64,000 nucleotides of DNA from NCBI GenBank assembly GCA_031274285.1, contig JAISQJ010000091.1, positions 1 to 64,000 on the forward strand. The letters run 5' to 3'. Below the pieces are notes generated by a model. That model saw nothing but the letters and a program-made list of their open reading frames with translations. It was not told the origin of the DNA and searched no databases. The position numbers and the translations under genes are program-made. Positions 27,151 through 35,754 of this stretch are shown here, in pieces (position 1 is the stretch's first letter; each line of letters begins with the position of its first letter). The stretch is from Treponema sp. (GTDB taxonomy: Bacteria > Spirochaetota > Spirochaetia > Treponematales > Breznakiellaceae).

Positions 27151-28448
27151 TTAAAGGCCTCCACATGGCGGAAGCGGAGGAGGAGATCGATAAAAGCGGG
27201 GTTTTTTAGGGGCGGGTCCCTGAAGTAGAAGAGGTGGCTTTTGCAGCGGCAGTCTGAGGAGCCGAAGCGCGGGACCCCCCGGCCCCCCAGGTCCTCCAGG
27301 GCGGAGGCAAGATCGCATTCCAGGTTACGGTAGGAAAGGATGGGGTAGGCCTTGATCCGCTCCGCCAGGGCGCCGAGGTAGTCGATATGCCAGCGGCGTG
27401 TCTTGCGGACATGGCGCAGGTGGCGGCTTATGCGTTTGGACAGGTTTTTCCGGGCAGAACCGGCGTAGATGTACCAGCCTGCGTCGAAGTGCAGGGTCCC
27501 CAGGGCGCCGATGACGGTGTCCCGGGCTTGGGGGATTTCCAGCATCAGCATATAGCTTCCCCCGTTTCCGGCGGCCAGCGCGCCGTGGGAAAGGTCTACC
27601 GGCACCCGGGGGCGGGCCAGGTACGCGGTCCCCCGGTTATCGCAGCGGAGGAGGCACGCGTGGATCGCCACCGGCCCGCCCTTTCCTTTGCCTGAGTCTG
27701 CCGCTTTCTTGCGCCCGGCGGCTTTGGGAACGTTCCCGGTCTTGGGAAGTTCCGCCCCGTGGCCGTGGACGCTGAGGGCCGCGGCGAACTGCGGATCGGT
27801 GTGGAGGTTTGGGATGAACCGCTCCGGTTCCCCGTGGACGATCACGAAAAGCACGTGGCACCGGTAGCCCTGTGCGCAGAGGACCGCCAGTTCTTCCAGG
27901 TGTTTGAGGGCCCGCTCCGAGGGGGCATCGGGAAACATGGCGGCGCCGTATTCCACCAGGGAGCAGGCCTTTACCTCCACCAGGTGGCGGATTCCTTCCC
28001 GGTCAACACAGAGAAAATCGAACCGGGAATCCCCCAGGGTGAATTCCCCCCGGACCTCCGTGATGCCGGGGATGATTTCCCTGAGGGCCAGCTCCTCCAC
28101 CGCCTTGTTGGCCCGGGCGGAAAAGAGGGGGGCCACCCCGGTCCGGTAGTAGATTCCCACCGCAGTCCAGCCGGTTTTCGCCTTGGCTCCGGCATCCCGC
28201 TTTTCCAGAATGAGCCGGGCGCCGGGAATATCGCTGCCCCGGTATCCAAAAAATTCGATAAGCCTCCCCGGATTGGGGCAGTGGCAGGGGATCCTGGCGG
28301 GCGCGGCCTTGGCGGGAGATGACCCAGCGGGCACGGCTTTGGGTTTTTCATCTCCGGCGATGATGAGAAAACGGTTCGGCCGTTCCACAAACAGGGCTTC
28401 CCGGTCGTTGCGGAAGAGTTTTACGCTGAGGGCTTTTTTGTCAGCCAT
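27132..28448 (-). CDS. sfsA: SfsA domain fused to DUF123 (GIY-YIG-like nuclease domain)
   Basis: This 438-residue fusion begins with SfsA (about 1-235): CHCPNPGRL, and the PD-(D/E)xK-like core DSRFDFLCVD followed by VEVKACSL. A basic linker (about 236-262, KAAGRKKAADSGKGKG) leads to a DUF123 domain (about 265-430): YMLMLEIPQ, GWYIYAGSARKNLSKRISRHL and HIDYLGA. GWYIYAGSA is the Gly-Tyr...Tyr core of DUF123, a relative of GIY-YIG nucleases. SfsA was named for sugar-fermentation stimulation, but its fold suggests nucleic-acid binding; joining two nuclease-like folds supports a nucleic-acid role. There is no clear ribosome site at the ATG, which lies 20 bp past the rlpA terminator. Confidence 0.88.
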   Translation of the reverse strand: MADKKALSVKLFRNDREALFVERPNRFLIIAGDEKPKAVPAGSSPAKAAPARIPCHCPNPGRLIEFFGYRGSDIPGARLILEKRDAGAKAKTGWTAVGIYYRTGVAPLFSARANKAVEELALREIIPGITEVRGEFTLGDSRFDFLCVDREGIRHLVEVKACSLVEYGAAMFPDAPSERALKHLEELAVLCAQGYRCHVLFVIVHGEPERFIPNLHTDPQFAAALSVHGHGAELPKTGNVPKAAGRKKAADSGKGKGGPVAIHACLLRCDNRGTAYLARPRVPVDLSHGALAAGNGGSYMLMLEIPQARDTVIGALGTLHFDAGWYIYAGSARKNLSKRISRHLRHVRKTRRWHIDYLGALAERIKAYPILSYRNLECDLASALEDLGGRGVPRFGSSDCRCKSHLFYFRDPPLKNPAFIDLLLRFRHVEAFKKLIEN

Positions 28449-28467
28449 GGAGGCTGGCGGGGAAACT

Positions 28468-28491
28468 AAAAAGGCGGGGACCTTCCCCGCC
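28468..28491 (-). terminator. Rho-independent terminator of rlpA
   Basis: On the minus strand GGCGGGGA and TCCCCGCC form a perfect 8-bp stem with a 3-nt loop, followed by TTTTT. It separates rlpA from the SfsA-fusion gene. Confidence 0.85.
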
Positions 28492-28525
28492 TCTACTGCG
28501 CCCTTCCCTGATCTGCCGGGCCGCT

Positions 28526-30040
28526 TTACTGTTCTTCACGAAGCAGGGGATCGTTGAAGCCCGCGGCGCCTATTCGCTGGAGAACATCGCCCACTTCCTC
28601 CGAGGGGATTCCCGAAAGTACCACCCGGAAATGATCCCCGTTCCGCTCGTAGACCGGGTTAAGCCCGGCGTCCTTAAGCCGTTCGAAAACGGCCAGGGCG
28701 TTCCTGGGTTCCCGGTAGGAACCGATCTGCACCCGGTAAATCTTATTGGCCTTGATCACCACGGTGTTTGCCGGGGGGGCGGTTGATGGGACATTTGCCG
28801 GAGGGGCCGCCGGAACAACTGCGGGGACCGGGACATTTGCCGGGGGGGCCGCTGGGGCCGGGACCGGGGCATTTGCCGGAAGGGCCGCGGGGGCTGGCGG
28901 GGCTGATGGAACGCCGGGGGGGACCGGATCGTTGGGCCTTGCCGCGGATTCGGTACTGAACACCGGCCTTACTTCGATGGGGATAGTGATCTGCAGGGGC
29001 TGGGACACCTGCTGGGGCGGCTGTACTTGCGGGGATGCAACGGGCAACGGCTGCAAAGCTGCCGACGGCTGCGAAGCCGCCGACGGCTGTGTTGCGGACG
29101 ATGGCTGTTGCACAGACAATGGCTGCGGAGGTACCGGCTGCGGAGGTACCGGCGATGCCTGCGGCACGGCAGGCTGGGCGATGATTACAGGCTGGACCAG
29201 GGGCTGCAGGGGTTGAACCACCGGCCGGACCTGTTGAACCGGGAGGACCTGCTGGACCGGCTGAATCTGTTGCATGGGGGCCTGCTGCCTGGTCTGGGGT
29301 CCGGGATTTTGCTGGGGTTGCTGGTAAGGCTGCGCTTGGGGCTGGTAAGACTGTTGTTGATAGGGTTGTGGTTGGTAAGGCTGCTGCTGATACGGCTGCG
29401 CCTGGGGCAGGTAAGATTGAGGCTGCTGGGGGGTCGGCTGCTGGAAATACTGGGTTATCTGCTGCTGGGGAGGCTGGACCACCACCGGCTCCTGGGGCGG
29501 GGCCGGGTAGTAGGGTTGAACCGGCTCCGCGGCGGGGTAGGAAGGGTAGGGGGGAGCGGTGATCTGGGAAGCGGCGTTGGAAGCGCCCCCTTGGGAGAGG
29601 GCATAGGAGTCCGTCCTGGCCAGGTAGGACGGATCCGCGGCCTGTCCATAGGCGGACTGGGCCCCCAGAGCTTCTACCAGCACCGGGGCTGTCCCGGCGA
29701 TCACCATGTCCAGCATCTGTGCCGCGGCCTGGGAAAGATCGATGATCCGGGAGGATACAAAGGGTCCCCGATCATTCACCCTTACGTTGACCTTCCTGCC
29801 GTTATTCAGATTGGTAACCGTGAGCAGGGTTCCGAAAGGCAGCGAGGGATGGGCCGCGGTGTACTGGGTGGAATTGAAGATCTCGCCGGAAGCGGTGGGG
29901 CGTCCGTCGAATTCCGCCCCATACCAGGAAGCGATTCCCTCTTGCCGGAAATTTGCAAGGTCTGTGGAGGGGAAATTCTGGGCCACACAGAGGGAGCCGA
30001 CAAAAAACCCCGCGGCAAGGGCAAGGATGATCCGTTTCAT
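28526..30040 (-). CDS. rlpA: RlpA-like lytic transglycosylase with Pro/Gln-rich linker and SPOR domain
   Basis: This 504-residue exported protein has a signal peptide MKRIILALAAGFFVGSLCVA (a Cys is present but not in a good lipobox), then a double-psi beta-barrel RlpA domain at about 30-125 (GIASWYGAEFDGRPTASGE, AAHPSLPFGT, VRVNDRGPF), then a very long disordered linker (about 170-420) rich in Gln/Pro/Tyr and Ala/Pro repeats, and a C-terminal SPOR domain (about 425-495, KIYRVQIGSYREPRNALAVF) that binds denuded septal glycan. It probably trims peptidoglycan at division sites. The start at 30040 is chosen for the signal peptide; an in-frame ATG 24 codons earlier gives a less plausible N-terminus. 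Confidence 0.92.
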   Translation of the reverse strand: MKRIILALAAGFFVGSLCVAQNFPSTDLANFRQEGIASWYGAEFDGRPTASGEIFNSTQYTAAHPSLPFGTLLTVTNLNNGRKVNVRVNDRGPFVSSRIIDLSQAAAQMLDMVIAGTAPVLVEALGAQSAYGQAADPSYLARTDSYALSQGGASNAASQITAPPYPSYPAAEPVQPYYPAPPQEPVVVQPPQQQITQYFQQPTPQQPQSYLPQAQPYQQQPYQPQPYQQQSYQPQAQPYQQPQQNPGPQTRQQAPMQQIQPVQQVLPVQQVRPVVQPLQPLVQPVIIAQPAVPQASPVPPQPVPPQPLSVQQPSSATQPSAASQPSAALQPLPVASPQVQPPQQVSQPLQITIPIEVRPVFSTESAARPNDPVPPGVPSAPPAPAALPANAPVPAPAAPPANVPVPAVVPAAPPANVPSTAPPANTVVIKANKIYRVQIGSYREPRNALAVFERLKDAGLNPVYERNGDHFRVVLSGIPSEEVGDVLQRIGAAGFNDPLLREEQ

Positions 30041-30074
30041 ACTCACATTATCGGCAAAAAAAGGTGAAATTCCC

Positions 30075-30103
30075 TTGACATTTCTAAGGCCCCATAGTAT
30101 GTT
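30075..30103 (+). promoter_or_regulatory. Sigma-70 promoter of the ECF transporter operon
   Basis: TTGACA (30075-30080) is a perfect -35, followed by a 17-bp spacer and TATGTT (30098-30103). The operator palindrome begins 8 bp downstream, at the expected transcription start. Confidence 0.75.
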
Positions 30104-30110
30104 CTTATGC

Positions 30111-30136
30111 AAAGAAACGTTTCTTTGTAAAGAAAC
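30111..30136. promoter_or_regulatory. Palindromic operator plus extra half-site over the ECF operon start
   Basis: AAAGAAACGTTTCTTT (30111-30126) is a perfect 16-bp palindrome with a central CG, the style of LacI-family operators. A third half-site AAAGAAAC follows at 30129-30136. Its position at +1 fits repression. No LacI-type gene is in the window, so the regulator is unknown. Confidence 0.6.
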
Positions 30137-30184
30137 ATTATGCCTTTCCGCCAGGAGGCGGGAAAGAACATCAAGGAGTAAACG

Positions 30185-30805
30185 ATGGAAAATGTCCGTG
30201 TAATGAAAGAGAGCGGCGCCGGGGAGAAGCGGGAAGTGGGAAGGACGACGAAGAAGGGCCTCCAGATTCGGGATGTGCTGCTTATCGGCATCCTCCTGGC
30301 CGCCGGGGTGGTGCTGCGGACCGCGGTGGGAACGGTGATCAACTTCGGGATGAAGCCCAACTTCATCATCGCCATGTACTGTCTGACCATCCTCTTAATA
30401 CGGCCCGGCTTGGTGGAGGCGGCGATCATCGGGATTCTCTCCGGCGCGGTCTGTCAGCTTTTCCCCGGCCAGCCCTACATCAACTTTGTCAGCGAGCTGC
30501 TGGGCGCCCTGGCCATGTGCCTGATCATCAGGATTCCCGTCGGTCGGGGCATAGGCGGGGCCGGGGGCGCAGCCCTTCAGTCGGCCCGGATCATCGTCTG
30601 TACCTTCCTGAGCACCCTGGTGAGCGGTTTTAGCTTCATCGGCGTCATGTACCTGATGTACTACTCCGGGGCCGACATAACGCCCACTCCCCTGGCCATC
30701 TTTATGGCGATCATCTTTGGGACTGCCCTGATCAATTCGGTCATCGTACAGATTCTCTACATACCCCTAAAGCTGGCCCTGAAACGCGGCAATGATCAGC
30801 CTTAA
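30185..30805 (+). CDS. ECF transporter substrate-binding (S) component, TrpP-like
   Basis: This 206-residue membrane protein has about six helices after a charged 25-residue N-terminus. The first helix carries a small-residue pattern (LLIGILLAAGVVLR) as in S components that bind EcfT. The segment GMKPNFIIAMYCLTILLIRPG resembles TrpP, a tryptophan-transporter family, but substrates of S components cannot be read reliably. It is followed, with a 14-bp overlap, by EcfA1, EcfA2 and EcfT, so this is a dedicated (group I) ECF system. Ribosome site AAGGAG lies before 30185. Confidence 0.85.
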   Translation: MENVRVMKESGAGEKREVGRTTKKGLQIRDVLLIGILLAAGVVLRTAVGTVINFGMKPNFIIAMYCLTILLIRPGLVEAAIIGILSGAVCQLFPGQPYINFVSELLGALAMCLIIRIPVGRGIGGAGGAALQSARIIVCTFLSTLVSGFSFIGVMYLMYYSGADITPTPLAIFMAIIFGTALINSVIVQILYIPLKLALKRGNDQP

Positions 30806-31652
30806 GGACCTGAGCTTCCGTTACCGGGGAGCGGACCGGAACGCCCTGTCGGGGATCAACCTGGAGATTCCCGACGGAGCCTTTCTGGGGATCATCGGCC
30901 CCTCCGGGGCCGGCAAATCCACCCTGACCTATGTGCTCAACGGGGTGGTCCCCCACCATTACGGGGGGGATTTCTACGGCCGGGCCCTGGTGAACGGCCT
31001 TGATACGGTGGAGGCCGGGACGGAACGAATCGCCGGGGAGCTGGGAAGCGTCTTCCAGGACATTGACGGCCAGATGGTGGCCGCGGTGGTGGAGGACGAG
31101 ATCCTCTTTGGGCTGGAAAATTTCCGTGTCCCCCGTGACGAGATCGAAGACCGGCTCGCCGCCGCCCTGGAGGCTGCGGGCATAGGGGATCTGCGCCGCC
31201 GGACCCTGAGCAGCCTTTCCGGCGGACAAAAGCAAAAGGCGGCCATCGCGGCCATCATCGCGCTGCGGCCCCGGATCATCGTCCTGGACGAAGCCACCGG
31301 CGAATTGGATCCCGCCTCCAGCCGCCAGGTCTTTCTATTCCTGCGGGAACTTAACCGGCAATTCGGCATTACGATCATCGCGGTGGAGCAGAAGATCATG
31401 CTCCTCTGCGAATTTGCCAGGGAGCTGGCGGTTATGGACCGTGGTGAACTGGTCCTCCACGGTACGGTCGCGGAGGTGCTGCAGCGGCCGGAGCGCCTTG
31501 AGGAGGCGGGGGTTAATATCCCCAGGGTGACTACCCTGGGGAAGGCCCTGAGGGAAGGGGGGCTCTATGGGGGCGCCCTGCCCCACAATTTAGGCGAGGC
31601 CAGGCGGATGATGGAAACCGTAGTCCCGGAGTGTCGTAATGCTGCGTTTTGA
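30792..31652 (+). CDS. ECF transporter ATPase A1
   Basis: This 286-residue ABC ATPase has Walker A GPSGAGKST (36-44), signature LSGGQKQKAAIA, Walker B IIVLDEATGELD and a later H-loop region (TIIAVEQK, with Gln/Lys where His is usual). The EATGELD variant is typical of EcfA proteins. It overlaps the S component and EcfA2 genes by 14 bp each. It forms a heterodimer with the next gene product and couples to EcfT. Confidence 0.93.
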   Translation: MISLKDLSFRYRGADRNALSGINLEIPDGAFLGIIGPSGAGKSTLTYVLNGVVPHHYGGDFYGRALVNGLDTVEAGTERIAGELGSVFQDIDGQMVAAVVEDEILFGLENFRVPRDEIEDRLAAALEAAGIGDLRRRTLSSLSGGQKQKAAIAAIIALRPRIIVLDEATGELDPASSRQVFLFLRELNRQFGITIIAVEQKIMLLCEFARELAVMDRGELVLHGTVAEVLQRPERLEEAGVNIPRVTTLGKALREGGLYGGALPHNLGEARRMMETVVPECRNAAF

Positions 31653-32481
31653 GGAGGTCAGCTTCGGCTATGCCGGGACGCCTGCCATCGACGGGGTTTC
31701 CTTTGTCCTGGGGAAGGGAGACTTTGCCGCCCTGCTGGGGGAGAACGGGGCGGGGAAATCCACCCTCTGTCGGCTCTGCAACGGCCTCCTTAAGCCCCGG
31801 TCCGGCAGGGTGCTGCTTGCGGGCCAGGATACCCGAACCGTAAAGACCAGCGTTCTGGCCCGCCGGGTGGGCTACCTGTTCCAGAATCCCGACCGCCAGC
31901 TTTGCAAGAACACCGTGGGGGAGGAGATTCTCTTCGGCCTGGACTTTGTCCTTGGGGAAGGGTACTCCCCCGCCGAAAGGGAGGGGGAAAAGCGGCGCCG
32001 CCTGGAGGAGATGCTGGACCTCTTCCACCTGGACGGGAGCCGGGACCCCTTCGGCCTTTCGCGGGGGGAGCGGCAGCAGGTTGCCCTGGCGGGGGTTCTG
32101 GCCCGGAAGCCGGAACTGCTGATTTTGGACGAGCCTACCACGGGGCTTGATTACCGGGAGTGTACGGCGATTATGGAGATTATTTCCGGTTTGAATAGCC
32201 GGGGGGCTACGATTCTGATGATAAGCCACGACATGGAAGTGGCCGCCGATTACGGGCGGCGGGCCCTGGTGCTGAGTAAGGGCCGCCTGACGGGGGATGG
32301 TCCGGTGCGGGAGATCATGGGCAACCGGGAACTTTTGTCCCAGGCCTCCCTGCTTCCTCCCCAGATTCCCGCCCTGGCCCGGCTCCTGGGCCCCGCCTTC
32401 GCGGGGGTCTTTACCGTGGAGGAGATGCTTGCCCGCTGCCGGGAGAAGGCCGCGGTTCTGAAACCGGGGGGCGGTCTATGA
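31639..32481 (+). CDS. ECF transporter ATPase A2
   Basis: This 280-residue ABC ATPase has Walker A GENGAGKST (34-42), Q-loop FQNPDRQL, Walker B LLILDEPTTGLD and H-loop MISHDM. The signature motif is LSRGERQQVALAGVLA rather than the canonical LSGGQ. It pairs with EcfA1. Its stop overlaps the EcfT start. An asymmetric pair, with normal Walker B and H-loop here and unusual ones in A1, is in keeping with heterodimeric EcfAA'. Confidence 0.93.
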   Translation: MLRFEEVSFGYAGTPAIDGVSFVLGKGDFAALLGENGAGKSTLCRLCNGLLKPRSGRVLLAGQDTRTVKTSVLARRVGYLFQNPDRQLCKNTVGEEILFGLDFVLGEGYSPAEREGEKRRRLEEMLDLFHLDGSRDPFGLSRGERQQVALAGVLARKPELLILDEPTTGLDYRECTAIMEIISGLNSRGATILMISHDMEVAADYGRRALVLSKGRLTGDGPVREIMGNRELLSQASLLPPQIPALARLLGPAFAGVFTVEEMLARCREKAAVLKPGGGL

Positions 32482-33245
32482 TGACCGGATTACTGGATTA
32501 CACGGCGGGGGATTCCTTGCTTCACCGCCTTAACCCCGTTACTAAGCTGGTTTTATCCTTCGGTCTCTGCGCTTCCTGCTTTTTGAGCGGGAACATCTTG
32601 TTGATCCTGGGGATCATCGTCCTCAACCTGCTGGCCTCGGCCCTGTCGGGGATAGCCGGACGGTCCCTGCGGATTCTCAGGTCCCTGGCAAAACTTTCGG
32701 CCCTGCTCTTTGTGGTCCAGATCTTTTTTGTCCGGGAGGGGCGGGTCCTGCTCCGTTTTCCCGCGGATATTTATATCACCGACACGGGGCTCCTCTTTTC
32801 TCTGCTCTTTGTCTGCCGCCTCATCGCCGCCACCATGCCCCTCACCCTGATGCTTTCGGTAACCCGGATGAGCGACCTTTCCAACGCCCTTAACCGGTAT
32901 TTTCGTATCCCCTACAAGTACACCTTTGTGCTTACCACGGCGATCCGTTTTGTGCCCCTTTTTGCCGATGAAATGGCGGCCATCATCGACGCCCAGGTTG
33001 CCAGGGGGCTGGACTTTGACACCCGCAACGTTTTTAAGAAACTGCGGCTCCTCATTCCCCTCTGCGTACCCTTGCTTATCTCATCGGTCAGGCGGATTGA
33101 GGGGGGCGCCATTTCCGCGGAACTGCGGGGCTTTAACTTCCGGGGCCCCGATTCCGGTTACAAGCGCTACCCCCCCGGGCCGGGGGATGCGGCCGCATTC
33201 CTGGCCCTGGCCCTGGTGATCGCCGCTTCGGTGCTGATACCTTAG
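32478..33245 (+). CDS. ecfT: ECF transporter transmembrane coupling component EcfT
   Basis: This 255-residue inner-membrane scaffold has N-terminal hydrophobic helices (VTKLVLSFGLCASCFLSGN) and two long cytoplasmic coupling helices with the characteristic motifs AQVARGLDF and ISAELRGF; the first has the classical ARG, the second LRG. It completes the S-A-A-T operon. It overlaps EcfA2 by 4 bp. Its TAG stop overlaps the stop of the convergent sulfatase gene (33242-33245). Confidence 0.92.
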   Translation: MMTGLLDYTAGDSLLHRLNPVTKLVLSFGLCASCFLSGNILLILGIIVLNLLASALSGIAGRSLRILRSLAKLSALLFVVQIFFVREGRVLLRFPADIYITDTGLLFSLLFVCRLIAATMPLTLMLSVTRMSDLSNALNRYFRIPYKYTFVLTTAIRFVPLFADEMAAIIDAQVARGLDFDTRNVFKKLRLLIPLCVPLLISSVRRIEGGAISAELRGFNFRGPDSGYKRYPPGPGDAAAFLALALVIAASVLIP

Positions 33246-34729
33246 GCCAGGCCCAGGCGGCGGTACTGCTCCGGAGGCGCATCGTTTGCCCGCATCAGCG
33301 CGATAAGGATCTCCTTCATGGATTGCTCCAGCGCCGGATTGTCCTTAACCGGCCGCTCCTGGCCGGGATCGCTTGCCAGATCGAAGAGCAGGTCCCCGTA
33401 GCCCGCGGCCCCCTTGACCCCTGCGGCCATGGGGCCCACCGCTTCAAAACGCAGCAGGGGCATGTCCTTGGTAAAGGAAAAGGGCGCCGCCTTTTCCATG
33501 GTCTTGATTTCCTGAGGGCTGAAGAACCACATCATGTGGGTGGGCATGAGGGTGTAGTTGTACAGGGGGCCGCCGTTTTCCAGCGGGGCCTTCATGTACA
33601 CATAGCGGCCGTTGGTGCAGCACGCGTGGCCGGCGTGGAGGCCGAAAAGCGCCGCCTCCCGGATGGGCTTGTTTTCAGCGATCAGGGGGGCAATGGGCCT
33701 GCCCATCATGTCGGGGGGCAGGGGAAGGCCGAAGTATTCCAAAATGGTGGCGGGCAGGTCGATGGTCTGCACCAGGCCGGACCGGGTTTCCCCGGCCTTT
33801 TGGTACCGGGGGTCCCAGATAAAGAGGGGGATATGGGTTATTTCGCCGTAGGGGGGCATGTAGTTTTTGCCCCAGAATCCGTGGTCCCCCAGGAGCAGTC
33901 CGTGATCGGTATTAACGATGAGCATGGTGTCTTTCCAGAGATCCAGCCGGTCAAAGGCGTCCAGTACCCGCCCCAAACTGTGATCGCACATGGAAAGCAG
34001 GGCAAAGTAGGACCTGCGGGCCTCGGCCACTTCTTCGGGACTTTCCCTTACCGGCGCATAATCGGGCCAGTCAAAGCGGGGGCCCTGATAACCGGTGGGG
34101 TAAAGTTTTTTGTACGCGTCGTAACTGAAAAAGGGTTCGTGGGGATCAAAACTTTCCAACTGCAAAAACCAGTTTTCCTGCTTTGCGTTGGTTTCGATAA
34201 ATTCCAGCCCCGCATTAAAGGTCAGGGTCTGGGGGTGTAACTCCTCTTGCTGCATGAAGCTTCGGTTAATAATATCCTGGTCGTATATGGGCTTTCGGAA
34301 TCCCCCGAAGGGAATGAGGTTAGGGTCCGTGTCTTTTATTTCCCCAACTACCCCTTTCCAGAAATCCCCCTCCTGGCCCCGGAAATTTTCCCAGGTTCGG
34401 TAGCGGCCGTGGTAGGTGGCCCCCCCGTCCCGCCAGTAGTGGCCGTGATCGCTGGCCAGGTGGCTGTGGATCTTGTTTTGTACCAGCAGGGCGGGCATGG
34501 AATCGTCAAAGGGTTCCAGGGGCCCCCAGCTCCGGTGGAGAAAATTGTAACGGCCGGTGTGCAGTTCCCGGCGGGCGGGCATGCAGGGCAGACTCCCGGC
34601 GTAACAGTTTTCAAAACGGACCGACTTTTCCGCCAGCCGGGAAAAATTCGGCGTGATCGTTTTATCACAGCCGTAGGGATTCAACAAATGCCGGTTCAGG
34701 GAATCGAACATAACCATAACCGCTTTCAT
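33242..34729 (-). CDS. Cytosolic Cys-type sulfatase (type I)
   Basis: This 495-residue alkaline-phosphatase-superfamily sulfatase hydrolyses sulfate esters. The sulfatase signature is CMPARRELHTGR with Cys49, the residue that must be oxidised to formylglycine. The metal Asp is near FDSLNR (residue 9), and IVNTDHGLLLGDHG is the second metal motif. There is no signal peptide, so the enzyme acts inside the cell. The start at 34729 forms ATGA with the stop of the upstream ABC ATPase gene, so it is the last gene of the importer operon. The maturase is encoded at 42957-44090. The substrate must be small enough to pass the importer. Confidence 0.93.
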   Translation of the reverse strand: MKAVMVMFDSLNRHLLNPYGCDKTITPNFSRLAEKSVRFENCYAGSLPCMPARRELHTGRYNFLHRSWGPLEPFDDSMPALLVQNKIHSHLASDHGHYWRDGGATYHGRYRTWENFRGQEGDFWKGVVGEIKDTDPNLIPFGGFRKPIYDQDIINRSFMQQEELHPQTLTFNAGLEFIETNAKQENWFLQLESFDPHEPFFSYDAYKKLYPTGYQGPRFDWPDYAPVRESPEEVAEARRSYFALLSMCDHSLGRVLDAFDRLDLWKDTMLIVNTDHGLLLGDHGFWGKNYMPPYGEITHIPLFIWDPRYQKAGETRSGLVQTIDLPATILEYFGLPLPPDMMGRPIAPLIAENKPIREAALFGLHAGHACCTNGRYVYMKAPLENGGPLYNYTLMPTHMMWFFSPQEIKTMEKAAPFSFTKDMPLLRFEAVGPMAAGVKGAAGYGDLLFDLASDPGQERPVKDNPALEQSMKEILIALMRANDAPPEQYRRLGLA

Positions 34730-35754
34730 AGGGCCTTTATCTCCTTTGCCGCATAGATGGACTCGTCGCAGAGGGGCCCGCGGCCCCCCTTTCCTTCGTA
34801 CAGAAAACACTTTACCCGGCGGCCTTCGAAGACCGTCTCCGGCGGTTCCAAGGTGAAACACCGTTCCTGGGCCAGGGGGCAGCGGCCGCAGAACATACAC
34901 TGGGGTTTCCCGCTGATAAGGTCGGGATTCTCCTCTTTCGCCTCAATGGGAATTTTTTCTTTCCGGAACGGTTCCGGGGTGCTGTTCAAAAGCAAAATGG
35001 TGTAGGGATGATAGGGCGTTTCGATCATCTCATCAATGGCGCCGTATTCGACGCAGGTCCCCGCGTACATCACCGCCATGTGATCCGCCATGTACCGGGC
35101 GGAGGCCAGGTTATGGGTGATGTACATCATGGTAAGCCGCTGTTTTTCCTTCAGCTCGATTAACAGATTCATAATATCAATGCCGATGGAAACGTCCAGC
35201 ATGGAAGTGGGTTCGTCGGCCACCATGATCGAAGGATTTACCGCCAGGGCCCTGGCGATAACGATGCGCTGCCGTTGTCCTCCGGAAAGCTGGGCCGGGT
35301 GTTTATCGATATAATCCTCCACCGGGGTAAGGCCCACCAGTTCCAGCAGTTCAAAAACCTGCCGCCGCTTTTCCTCCTTGGAGCCGCCCTTGGTATGCAG
35401 GCTGATGGCCCTGCCGATAATTTCTCCCACCGTGTGGGCGGGGTTAAGGCTCCCAAAGGGGTCCTGGAAGATCATCTGTATTTTACTGCGGAATTCCCTC
35501 AAGGCTTCCCTGCCCCGCACTTCCCGAATATCCGTACCGTCCACCAGGATGCTGCCGGAACTGGGTTCGTGGAGTTTCATCAAAAGCCGGGCCAGGGTGG
35601 TTTTTCCGCAGCCCGATTCCCCCACCAGGGCCAGGGTATGCCCCTCTTCGATAGAAAAACTAACATTGGTAACGGCGTGGAGGTTTGACTGCTTAAACAG
35701 TTTGCCCTTTACCGGAAAATCCTTGTGTACGCCGCGGTATTCGATTTTAACCAT
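34726..35754 (-). CDS. Opp/Dpp-type ABC importer ATPase (OppF/DppF-like)
   Basis: This 342-residue ATPase has Walker A GESGCGKTT, signature LSGGQRQRIVIARALA, Walker B IMVADEPTSMLD and H-loop YITHNLA, plus the C-terminal oligopeptide-transporter extension with a CMFCGRCPLAQERC cysteine set that in this family can hold an Fe-S cluster. It overlaps the sister ATPase by 8 bp and the sulfatase by 4 bp. It energises uptake of the sulfatase substrate, as inferred from the operon. Confidence 0.94.
   Translation of the reverse strand: MVKIEYRGVHKDFPVKGKLFKQSNLHAVTNVSFSIEEGHTLALVGESGCGKTTLARLLMKLHEPSSGSILVDGTDIREVRGREALREFRSKIQMIFQDPFGSLNPAHTVGEIIGRAISLHTKGGSKEEKRRQVFELLELVGLTPVEDYIDKHPAQLSGGQRQRIVIARALAVNPSIMVADEPTSMLDVSIGIDIMNLLIELKEKQRLTMMYITHNLASARYMADHMAVMYAGTCVEYGAIDEMIETPYHPYTILLLNSTPEPFRKEKIPIEAKEENPDLISGKPQCMFCGRCPLAQERCFTLEPPETVFEGRRVKCFLYEGKGGRGPLCDESIYAAKEIKAL

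Noticed and set aside
28770-29500. Repeated short motifs considered as a CRISPR or minisatellite array
   Set aside because: The repeats are in frame with a coding region, irregular in length and encode QPY or APA-type residues; there are no constant repeats with unique spacers.
29027-30067. Plus-strand open frame rich in Leu, Arg and Gly opposite rlpA
   Set aside because: It is the complement of the Pro/Gln-rich linker of rlpA; low complexity explains both its composition and its lack of stops.
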